Source: Aeromicrobium sp. A1-2 (GTDB taxonomy: Bacteria > Actinomycetota > Actinomycetes > Propionibacteriales > Nocardioidaceae). Taken from it: a stretch of DNA of 64,000 nt. This document shows positions 57,214 to 64,000 of this stretch, in pieces (positions within the stretch are counted from its first letter, which is position 1; each line of letters starts with the position of its first letter). Where the stretch lies: NCBI RefSeq assembly GCF_003443875.1, contig NZ_CP027482.1, positions 2,604,001-2,668,000 on the forward strand. The letters are read 5' to 3'. A program made the position numbers and the translations under genes. The notes under the pieces are model-generated. The model was not told where the DNA came from. It searched no databases and saw only the letters and a program-made list of their open reading frames with translations.

Positions 57214-58524
57214 CTAGAGGTGGGCGATGGCCGAGCCGGGTGACTCGATCGCGTCGGCGACGACCCGCATGAAGCCGGCAGCGGTCCCGCCGTCGCACAC
57301 CCGGTGGTCGAACACGAAGGACATCTGGGCGATCTTGCGGACAGCGAGCTCGCCGTCGACGACCCAGGCCCGGTCGATGACGCGACCGAAGCCGAGGATC
57401 GCGACCTGCGGGTGGTTGATGATCGCGGCGCTGCCGTCGACGTTGAATCCGCCGTAGTTGTTGATGGTGAACGTGCCGCCGGTGAGCTCGGCCTGCGTCG
57501 CCCGACCGTCGCGAGCTGCTGCGGTGAGCCGGCGGATCTCACCGTCGAGCTCCATCGTGGTCAGCAGGTGCGCGTCGAGCACCGACGGCGCGAGCAGTCC
57601 GCGATCGGTCTGGACCGCGAGGCCCAGGTTGATCCCGGCGTACTGCACGAGCTCGTCGTTGACGGTGTCGACCTCGCCGTTGAGCTCGGGATGGGCACGC
57701 AGGCCGGCCACCGTGAAGCGGGCCAGATAGGCCAGCAGCCCGGGCACCGACTTGCCGGCCGCCTGGGCTGCCGCGCGAATCGCGAACAGCTCGGTGAAGT
57801 CGACGTCCACCCACACCGTCGCCTCCGGGATCTCGCTCCGGCTGCGTGACAGTGCGGTTGAGACCGCCTTGCGAAATCCGGTCAGCGGGATGCGCTGAGC
57901 GACGTCCAGCCCGGTGCGTTCGCTGCGGTTCGTACGCTCGGTGCTGTCAGCACCGGCCGCGTCGATCGCAGCCTCCACATCGCGCCGGGTGACCAGCCCG
58001 TCGGTGCCGGTGCCGGTGATCTCGCGGACAGAAAGACCTGCCTCGCGGGCGCGACGACGGACCAGCGGGGAGGTGACCCGGGCGACGGGTTGCCCTCCCG
58101 TGGCAGCGATCCCCTGGGTCGCGGCCACGGGAGGGCTGGACTCGATGGCGCGGGGACGCCGGCGGCGGCCACTGCCGGCGCTCTCGGGTGTTCCGTAGCC
58201 GATCAGCACGTTGCCCGATCCGGCTCGTTCCTCCTCGCGATGGCGCTCTCCCGCATCGGCAGGGATGGACGACTCATGGCTACCAGCGGCGTCGATCGAG
58301 ATCAGCGGGCGGCCCACATCGATCGCGGCGCCCTGCTCACCGTGCAGCTCGCTGACCCGACCGGCGTACGGCGACGGGACCTCCACGATCGACTTGGCGG
58401 TCTCGACCTCGACGACCGGCTGGTCGACGACGACGACGTCGCCGACCGCGACGAGCCAGCGGACGACCTCGGCCTCGGTCAGCCCCTCACCGAGGTCCGG
58501 CAGGGTGAAGATCTGGGTGCTCAT
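57214..58524 (-). CDS. bkdC: Branched-chain keto-acid dehydrogenase E2 (dihydrolipoyl acyltransferase)
   Basis: A 436-residue E2. The lipoyl domain (VEVETAKSIVEVPS with the lipoylated lysine) is N-terminal, the E3/E1-binding domain lies around SPLVRRRAREAGL, and the C-terminal catalytic domain ends with FDHRVCDGG (the active-site His and Asp). The start is ATG at 58524, giving an ATGA overlap with the E1 beta gene. An E3 gene is not in the window. Confidence 0.92.
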   Translation of the reverse strand: MSTQIFTLPDLGEGLTEAEVVRWLVAVGDVVVVDQPVVEVETAKSIVEVPSPYAGRVSELHGEQGAAIDVGRPLISIDAAGSHESSIPADAGERHREEERAGSGNVLIGYGTPESAGSGRRRRPRAIESSPPVAATQGIAATGGQPVARVTSPLVRRRAREAGLSVREITGTGTDGLVTRRDVEAAIDAAGADSTERTNRSERTGLDVAQRIPLTGFRKAVSTALSRSRSEIPEATVWVDVDFTELFAIRAAAQAAGKSVPGLLAYLARFTVAGLRAHPELNGEVDTVNDELVQYAGINLGLAVQTDRGLLAPSVLDAHLLTTMELDGEIRRLTAAARDGRATQAELTGGTFTINNYGGFNVDGSAAIINHPQVAILGFGRVIDRAWVVDGELAVRKIAQMSFVFDHRVCDGGTAAGFMRVVADAIESPGSAIAHL

Positions 58525-59510
58525 CGGTCGTCCCACTGCAGGGTGTCGACGGCGTCCAGGATGCGGTCAACGCTGGGCAGGTGGAAGTGCTCGAGCTTCG
58601 GCGGGGGGAACGGGATGTCGAATCCCGTGACCCGACGGACCGGCGCTGCCAGGTGGTGGAAGCAGCGCTCGGTGACCCGCGCGACGATCTCCGACGACAC
58701 GCTCGCGAAGCCAGCTGCCTCGGCGACCACGACGGCACGCCCCGTCGACCGCACTGCGGCGCAGACTGTCTCGTCGTCGAACGGCACGAGGGACCGCACG
58801 TCCACGACCTGCAGGCTGCGTCCTTCCGAGGCTGCGACGTCGGCGGCTTCCAGCGCGATCGGCACCGAGGTGCCGTAGGCGATCAGGGTCGCGTCGGTGC
58901 CCTCGCGACGCACGACCGCGCGCCCTATGCCCGGCTGCGGCTCGTCGAGATCGACCTCGTCCTTGCTGAAGTAGAGTTTCTTGGGTTCGAGCACCACGAC
59001 CGGATCCGGCGACGCGATCGCCTCACGCATCAGGGTGTACGCGTCGGCGACCGTCGCGGGCGCGACGACCGTCAGACCCGGGGTGTGGACGTAGTAGGCC
59101 TCGGACGAGTCGCAGTGGTGCTCGACGCCCCCGATCCCCCCCGCGTACGGGATGCGGATCGTGATCGGCATCCCGACGGTTCCCCGGGTGCGGTTGCGCA
59201 TCTTGGCGACGTGGCTGACGACCTGCTCGAAGGCGGGGTAGGCGAATGCGTCGAACTGCATCTCGACGACCGGCCGCATGCCGTTCATCGCCAGCCCGAC
59301 GGCCATGCCCATGATCCCGGCCTCGGCGAGCGGTGTGTCGAAGCACCGCGCCTCGCCGAACTGCTCGGTCAGGCCGTCCGTGATCCGGAAGACGCCGCCG
59401 AGCGCGCCGACGTCCTCACCGAACATCAGCACCGAGTCGTCGGCTGCCATCGCATCGCGCAGCGCGTGGTTGAACGCCTGGGCCATCGTGATCTTGGTGT
59501 GCTCGGCCAT
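58521..59510 (-). CDS. bkdB: Branched-chain keto-acid dehydrogenase E1 beta subunit
   Basis: A 329-residue transketolase-like beta subunit: VLMFGEDVGALGGVFR, DTPLAEAGIMGMAVGLAM, MQFDAFAYPAFEQ. It pairs with the adjacent E1 alpha for thiamine-dependent decarboxylation of keto acids. It overlaps the E1 alpha stop by one base (TGATG) and bkdC by four. Confidence 0.93.
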   Translation of the reverse strand: MAEHTKITMAQAFNHALRDAMAADDSVLMFGEDVGALGGVFRITDGLTEQFGEARCFDTPLAEAGIMGMAVGLAMNGMRPVVEMQFDAFAYPAFEQVVSHVAKMRNRTRGTVGMPITIRIPYAGGIGGVEHHCDSSEAYYVHTPGLTVVAPATVADAYTLMREAIASPDPVVVLEPKKLYFSKDEVDLDEPQPGIGRAVVRREGTDATLIAYGTSVPIALEAADVAASEGRSLQVVDVRSLVPFDDETVCAAVRSTGRAVVVAEAAGFASVSSEIVARVTERCFHHLAAPVRRVTGFDIPFPPPKLEHFHLPSVDRILDAVDTLQWDDR

Positions 59511-60595
59511 CAGCGGGCCTCCTCCCGGGTCAGCTCTTCGGCAAGGAACGCCGCCTGCTCCACGAGCTGCGGGGTCGGCGTCGCGTAGACGTGGGCAAAC
59601 AGGTCGTCGGGGTTCGGCTCGACATCGGTCATCAGGCCGCCGCGCATCGCTGCCGCAACCTCCTCGGCCTTGCCGGCGAACTCGGCCATCCGCTCCTCGC
59701 CGAGGAGATCGCGCTGCGTGAGGTACGCCTGGCTGCGCCGCAGCGGGTCACGGTCCTGCCATGCCTCGACCTCAGCGTCAGGGCGGTAGCGCGTCGCGTC
59801 ATCGGCGTTGGTGTGCGCCTGCATCCGGTAGGTGTGAGCTTCGACGAGCTGCGGGCCGCCCCCGGCTCGCGCCGACTCGACCGCCTCGCCCAGCACCGAG
59901 AGGAGTGCGGCGACGTCATTACCGTCGACCCGCTCGCCCGGGATGCCATAGCCGATCCCCTTGTGCGCCAGCGACGGTGCGACGCTCTGCCGAGCCAGCG
60001 GCACCGAGATGGCGTACTCGTTGTTCTGCACGAAGAACACCGCCGGGGCCCGGAACACCGCAGCGAAGTTGAGCGCCTCATGGAAGTCACCCTCGCTGGT
60101 CGCTCCGTCTCCGCACATCGCCATCACGACGGTGTCCTCGCCGCGGAGAGTTGCCGCGTGCGCGACCCCGACCGCGTGCACGAGCTGGGTCGCCAACGGC
60201 GTCGCCTGGGGAGCAACCTTCGTGGCCACCGGGTCGTAGCCCGAGTGCCAGTCGCCCTTGAGCAGCACCAGCGCGCCAACCGGATCGACGCCGCGAGCCA
60301 CGATCGAGACCGTGTCGCGGTACGTCGGGAACAACCAGTCGTGCTCGCCGAGCACCAGCGCAGCAGCCACCTCGCAGGCCTCCTGGCCGTGCGAGGACGG
60401 ATAGACCGCGAGCCGGCCCTGCCGCACCAGCGCGTAGGCCTGATCGTTGATGCGCCGGCCGACGACCAGCGCCTCGTGCGCGCGGAGCATGTCCTCGTCG
60501 CTCGGAAAGGCGTGACCGGTGTCATCGGTCCGCGTCCCGTCCGGGTCGAGCAGGCGGACCGGCTGGTCGGACGGCAAGAGGTCGCGATGCGGCAC
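59510..60595 (-). CDS. bkdA: Branched-chain keto-acid dehydrogenase E1 alpha subunit
   Basis: A 361-residue E1 alpha. The TPP/Mg motif runs from GDGATSEGDFHEALNFAAVF to VQNNEYAI. First gene of the bkdABC / dehydrogenase / paaK operon. The divergent Lrp regulator lies 162 bp away across an inverted repeat. Confidence 0.93.
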   Translation of the reverse strand: MPHRDLLPSDQPVRLLDPDGTRTDDTGHAFPSDEDMLRAHEALVVGRRINDQAYALVRQGRLAVYPSSHGQEACEVAAALVLGEHDWLFPTYRDTVSIVARGVDPVGALVLLKGDWHSGYDPVATKVAPQATPLATQLVHAVGVAHAATLRGEDTVVMAMCGDGATSEGDFHEALNFAAVFRAPAVFFVQNNEYAISVPLARQSVAPSLAHKGIGYGIPGERVDGNDVAALLSVLGEAVESARAGGGPQLVEAHTYRMQAHTNADDATRYRPDAEVEAWQDRDPLRRSQAYLTQRDLLGEERMAEFAGKAEEVAAAMRGGLMTDVEPNPDDLFAHVYATPTPQLVEQAAFLAEELTREEAR

Positions 60596-60675
60596 GTGGG
60601 GACACCCTTCGGTACAAGCTGCTGTTCACAGAACAGTGCGCCTGAGGGCCAACCGAGGGCAACAGCTGGCAGATT

Positions 60676-60696
60676 GTCGAGAAAATGTCTCGACAC
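60676..60696. promoter_or_regulatory. Perfect inverted repeat in the bkdA-Lrp divergent region
   Basis: TGTCGAGA (60676-60683) and TCTCGACA (60689-60696) flank AAATG. An AT-centred palindrome typical of Lrp sites. Confidence 0.55.
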
Positions 60697-60757
60697 ACGC
60701 CGGTGTAGCCTGCCATTCATCCACCATGACGTGTGTCACACGGGAAGCGAGAGACAG

Positions 60758-61210
60758 ATGGCCGGAGCTGAGATCGACGACATCGACATCCAGATCCTGG
60801 ACGCCCTCGAGGCCGATGGTCGGCTCTCGATGCGCCAGCTCGCCGAACAGGTCCACATCTCCCGGGCCAACGCCTACGCCCGGGTCGAGCGGCTCACCCG
60901 GTCAGGGATCATCACGGGCTACACCGCTCTCGTCGACCAGGTCGCGCGCGGGCTCGGCACCTCGGCATACCTCACGATGAACGTGCGCCAGACCGACTGG
61001 CGCGAGATCCACAGGCAGCTGCGCGCGCTACCCGGCATCGAGCACATTGCGCTCGTCGGCGGCGAGTTCGACGTCGTCATGCTGGTGCGCGCCCGGGACA
61101 ACTCCGATCTCCGCCGACTCGTGCTCGACGAGATCCAGGGAATCCCGGGCGTGCTGAGCACCCGCACGCTGCTGGTGTTCGAGGAGTCGCTCCCGTCCCG
61201 TCAGCCGTGA
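60758..61210 (+). CDS. Lrp/AsnC transcriptional regulator of the bkd operon
   Basis: A 150-residue Lrp: DDIDIQILDALEADGRLSMRQLAEQVHISRANAYARVERL is the HTH part (shown by its order, with spacing typical for the family) and GIEHIALVGGEFDVVMLVRA the RAM domain. It is divergent from bkdA and likely senses a branched-chain amino acid. ATG at 60758. Confidence 0.9.
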   Translation: MAGAEIDDIDIQILDALEADGRLSMRQLAEQVHISRANAYARVERLTRSGIITGYTALVDQVARGLGTSAYLTMNVRQTDWREIHRQLRALPGIEHIALVGGEFDVVMLVRARDNSDLRRLVLDEIQGIPGVLSTRTLLVFEESLPSRQP

Positions 61211-61220
61211 CCGGACGCGA

Positions 61221-62696
61221 CTACCGCGGGACCACCGTCACGCTCACCGTGGACGGAGTGCCGACCTGAGCGAGGACGAGGGTCGGGGCATTCGCGGCCG
61301 AGACGACCTTGGCGCCCGAGACCCTGACCTCGTAGCCGCGCGGGTACTGCACGGCCGGCGTGGCGACCGTGGTGCGTGCGCCTGCGCCGAACACGCCTCC
61401 GCCCACCTTGCGCGGCGTCCACGAGAACGTGAACCGGCTGGTCGAGCGATCGAACCGGTACGCCCCCGGCGTGCCGGCGACCGCCTTCGGGTGCGCGACG
61501 GCGATCGAGCGGAGCACATCAATCGCGACGTTCGCGCCGGTCGGCGCGATCGCCGGGTCGAGGACAATGGCCTGGTCATCGGCAGGCCTCGCGCCGGTTG
61601 GGTCGTTGCAGCCGCAGTAGGCCCAGTACATCCAACCGATCTGGTGCTTCGCCGCCTGGTCCACGACAGCGGTGTTGATGTCGGTGTTGGTCGTCCCGCC
61701 GAACTCGGTCAGCAGGGGCAGGACCTGACGTTGCTTCGCATGGGCCGCCGCGTTGGCGAAGACCAGACCGTCCATCGCGGCGCAGTCCAGGCCGTAGCTG
61801 CCGAGCAGCCCCCGACCGAGGAAGGTCGCCGTGAGGCAGTACGTGTGGAACGAGAAGCCGAGCTCGGCCCCCCGGGGAGCCACGTGGGTCCTGATGCCGT
61901 TGTTGAACAGCGCATACGGCTCGTAGAACGTCACGGTCCGCTGGTCGACGGCCCGGATCTTGTCGATGACGCGCTGGGAGAACCGCGTCAGCGCAGCGTC
62001 CTGGATCGGGCAGCCGATCGGCAGCGCACACATCGCATAGCCGGTGCCGGGCCACGGCTCGTTGAACAGATCGAAGGACATGACGCCGGCGGTGTCGGCG
62101 AAGTACTCCGCAACGTGACCCCATGCGGCTGCGTACCGGTCCTGGAGGCCCACACCGCCCGGGCCCTTCCGGTTGGCCCAGAAGTTGTCGTACGCACGGT
62201 TGAGCGCGAACATCGCGAGATAGTTCTTGTTGAAGCCCAGCTTGGGCTCGGCCGGGAGCCCGTCGTCCTGGACCGCCCAGTCCGGCGCACCCTCGCCCTC
62301 GAAGCGCTCGTTGAACATGTCCTGGTGGAAGTCCAGCATCGTGCTCACACCATGACGTTCCAGCGTCTGCACCGTCTCGCGGATCCGAGCCAGGTAGGCA
62401 TCGTCGTATTGTCCCGGCGCCGGCTCGACGGCCTTCCAGATGACGCCGAGTCGCACCGAGTCGAGACCGTTCGCAGCGAGGAACGCTGCATCGTCGTCCC
62501 CGAACCCCGTGGCATCAGGCGCGTAGGAGCCCAGCTTGTTGACCATGTTGACGCCGTGCACGACGAGTGCGCGACCTGAGGGGTCGACGAGCCAGGTGCC
62601 CTCCGTGCTCGGTCGGTCCGTCACGGCCTGCGCGGCCGACGGAATCGACACCACCATGCCGGCCACCAGTGCGACAGTCGTCATCCACCTGATCAT
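61221..62696 (-). CDS. Secreted GH5 endoglycoceramidase-like glycosidase
   Basis: A 491-residue secreted glycosidase. Signal peptide MIRWMTTVALVAGMVV to about residue 24 (AQA). The GH5 barrel has HGVNMVNKLG, MLDFHQDMFNERF, the acid/base in FDLFNEPWPG and the nucleophile in LLTEFGGTTN. A beta-sandwich C-terminal domain follows (from about 400). The overall layout matches rhodococcal endoglycoceramidases, which cut the sugar from glycosphingolipids. ATG at 62696 follows GAGGAGC. Divergent from the TetR gene. Confidence 0.85.
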   Translation of the reverse strand: MIRWMTTVALVAGMVVSIPSAAQAVTDRPSTEGTWLVDPSGRALVVHGVNMVNKLGSYAPDATGFGDDDAAFLAANGLDSVRLGVIWKAVEPAPGQYDDAYLARIRETVQTLERHGVSTMLDFHQDMFNERFEGEGAPDWAVQDDGLPAEPKLGFNKNYLAMFALNRAYDNFWANRKGPGGVGLQDRYAAAWGHVAEYFADTAGVMSFDLFNEPWPGTGYAMCALPIGCPIQDAALTRFSQRVIDKIRAVDQRTVTFYEPYALFNNGIRTHVAPRGAELGFSFHTYCLTATFLGRGLLGSYGLDCAAMDGLVFANAAAHAKQRQVLPLLTEFGGTTNTDINTAVVDQAAKHQIGWMYWAYCGCNDPTGARPADDQAIVLDPAIAPTGANVAIDVLRSIAVAHPKAVAGTPGAYRFDRSTSRFTFSWTPRKVGGGVFGAGARTTVATPAVQYPRGYEVRVSGAKVVSAANAPTLVLAQVGTPSTVSVTVVPR

Positions 62697-62731
62697 CAGC
62701 GTGCTCCTCGATCTCGTTGTGCGTGACACTC

Positions 62732-62746
62732 TGACATAAGTTGTCA
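62732..62746. promoter_or_regulatory. TGACA-N5-TGTCA inverted repeat between GH5 and TetR genes
   Basis: Arms at 62732-62736 and 62742-62746 in the 80-bp divergent spacer. Candidate operator for the adjacent TetR protein. Confidence 0.5.
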
Positions 62747-62776
62747 CATTGCCACAAGGCCTCGTAGGATGTGCCC

Positions 62777-63352
62777 ATGTCACCCAGCACGACTCCCGAC
62801 CGCATCGACGAGTATCTGGATGCGGCGCGCGCCTGCATCCTGGATGTCGGCATTCGGCGCACGACACTGACCGACGTCGCCCGGCGAGCTGGCGTTGCCC
62901 GCATGACGCTGTATCGCCGCTGGCCCGACATGCAGACGTTGATGGGCGACCTGATGACCCGCGAGTGGGTGCAGCTCGCCACGACCGCTGGCGCAACACC
63001 CGCACGGTTCGGGCCACAGGAGATCGCCGAGTCGGTCGTCCGGACGATCTCGGCCATTCGCGAGAACGCTCTGTTCCAGAAGATCGTGTCGGTCGACCCC
63101 GAGTTCCTGCTGCCGTACCTTCTGGTCCGTCGCGGACGGACCCACGATGCGATCGTGCAGGCCATCGCGGCCGCGGTCGAGCTGGGTCAGCGCGACGGCC
63201 TGGTCCGCGCGGGCGATGCTCGTGTGTTCGCGGTCGGCATCATCGTCGCCGCGCAGAGCCTTGTGGTGTCGGCTCAGATCATGTCCGACCTCGCCGACCA
63301 GGACACGCTCAACGGCGAGCTCGTGACGATGATCCAGAGGTACCTCGCATGA
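62777..63352 (+). CDS. TetR family transcriptional regulator
   Basis: A 191-residue TetR: DEYLDAARACILDVGIRRTTLTDVARRAGVARMTLYRRW is the HTH region (given as an order of motifs), followed by a C-terminal ligand domain. A GTG 6 bp upstream is an alternative start. Its stop shares ATGA with the flavoprotein gene. Divergent from the GH5 gene, which it may control. Confidence 0.85.
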   Translation: MSPSTTPDRIDEYLDAARACILDVGIRRTTLTDVARRAGVARMTLYRRWPDMQTLMGDLMTREWVQLATTAGATPARFGPQEIAESVVRTISAIRENALFQKIVSVDPEFLLPYLLVRRGRTHDAIVQAIAAAVELGQRDGLVRAGDARVFAVGIIVAAQSLVVSAQIMSDLADQDTLNGELVTMIQRYLA

Positions 63353-64000
63353 GCCGGTACGCCGTGGTCGGCTCGGGGCCCGCTGGAGCAGCCGCCGCGC
63401 ATGCACTTGCCGCCGCCGGCCACGATGTTGTCGTGCTCGAGCAGGCCGACCGCATCGGCGGCCGCACGATCGGCTGGGATGCACCCGACGCGACGGTCGA
63501 CTCCGGAGCAGGATTCTTCACGAACTTCTATCCGGTCCTCGACGGCCTCCTCGATGAGCTGGGTCTGCGGGAGGAGATCATCACGCTCGACCGGAGCAAT
63601 GCGCTCGTGCGAGACAGCGAGATCGCGTCGCTCTCCCTGGGCTCGGTCGGCTCGTTCCTGCGCTTTCCATTCGTCGGACCGGCCGGCAAGGCGCGGATGG
63701 CGCGCGCCACTGTTGCGGCCTCGCTGCGCCGGCGAGGTCTCGACCTCAACGACCCGGCCAGCCTCGCCGCAACCGACGACCGATCGGTCGCCGCGCACGC
63801 ACGGGCCACGGTCGGCGAGCAGGCCTACGAGAACCTGGTGCGGCCCAGCATCGAGCCGTTCTGGTACATCTCGTGCGAAGACGTGTCCCGGTCGATGTTC
63901 CTCGCTCTCCAGGCCCGAGCCGCGACTGCGCGGTTCTACACGTTGCGCCCGGGCATGCAGGCCATCGCCGAACGCCTGTGCGCCGGCCCGGGTATCGAGG
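63349..64000 (+). CDS. FAD-dependent oxidoreductase, amine-oxidase/phytoene-desaturase-like (3' truncated)
   Basis: About 217 codons are inside the window and the frame runs off the end. It opens with AVVGSGPAGAAAAHALAAAG, a GxGxxG FAD site, then VVVLEQADRIGGRTIGWD and DSGAGFFTNFYP. This N-terminus fits the NAD(P)/FAD amine-oxidase and protoporphyrinogen-oxidase-like family. Overlaps the TetR stop by four bases. Confidence 0.8.
   Translation, partial: MSRYAVVGSGPAGAAAAHALAAAGHDVVVLEQADRIGGRTIGWDAPDATVDSGAGFFTNFYPVLDGLLDELGLREEIITLDRSNALVRDSEIASLSLGSVGSFLRFPFVGPAGKARMARATVAASLRRRGLDLNDPASLAATDDRSVAAHARATVGEQAYENLVRPSIEPFWYISCEDVSRSMFLALQARAATARFYTLRPGMQAIAERLCAGPGIE

Overview
The window comes from a high-GC Gram-positive bacterium, most likely an actinobacterium of the Nocardioidaceae type (Aeromicrobium or Nocardioides-like). 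That placement is an inference. It rests on a GroEL2-type chaperonin with no groES beside it, a cold-shock / CysO / threonine synthase neighbourhood like that of other actinobacteria, a VirR/DUF3263 pair as in Mycobacterium, a PaaR-type phenylacetate operator, many GTG starts and many 1-11 bp gene overlaps. Sixty-three protein genes cover almost all of the sequence. No rRNA, tRNA, insertion sequence, prophage or CRISPR array was seen, and no gene-free stretch exceeds 300 bp.

Layout. (1) 1-8.0 kb is the edge of a surface-glycan locus: the end of a CpsD-like protein, a methyltransferase, then a fully overlapping leftward block holding a secreted fibrinogen-like protein, a CDP-alcohol phosphatidyltransferase, an O-antigen-ligase-like protein and a flippase. 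(2) 8.1-11.4 kb: aldehyde dehydrogenase, DUF779 and a GAF regulator, with the same inverted repeat before both transcription units. (3) 11.5-17.4 kb: a lipoprotein, a hexapeptide acyltransferase, an ABC exporter, tryptophan dioxygenase, XdhC and a MobA-like protein. (4) 17.5-25.3 kb: groEL2 with a perfect CIRCE box, a four-gene overlapping membrane/cupredoxin operon, cold-shock protein, cysO with a 52-bp tandem repeat invading its 3' end, and thrC behind a SAM riboswitch. (5) 25.4-30 kb: trehalose genes otsB and otsA, a VirR-like gene, DUF3263 and an oxidoreductase. (6) 30-42.6 kb: transporters, a PLP decarboxylase, ASCH and GNAT proteins, the dadA / Lrp / ald alanine locus, ung and an AI-2E family permease. 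(7) 42.7-61.2 kb is a catabolic island: homogentisate (hmgA, fahA, IclR, one unknown), a GcdH-like acyl-CoA dehydrogenase, phenylacetate (paaABCDE, paaZ, paaK, paaI, PaaR-like regulator), and an amino-acid dehydrogenase next to branched-chain keto-acid dehydrogenase bkdABC with an Lrp regulator. (8) 61.2-64 kb: a secreted GH5 endoglycoceramidase-like enzyme, divergent from a TetR gene and a truncated flavin oxidoreductase.

Together the island, kynA and ald/dadA suggest an organism that lives on amino acids and their aromatic breakdown products: phenylalanine and tyrosine through homogentisate or phenylacetyl-CoA, branched-chain amino acids through dehydrogenase plus Bkd, and alanine through Ald/DadA. 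Regulators sit beside or divergent to most catabolic units and several have recognisable palindromes. The points most worth a second look are the SAM riboswitch on thrC, the genetically encoded GGC end of CysO and its tandem duplication, the uncharacterised membrane operon at 19.4-23.1 kb, and the unknown protein between hmgA and fahA.
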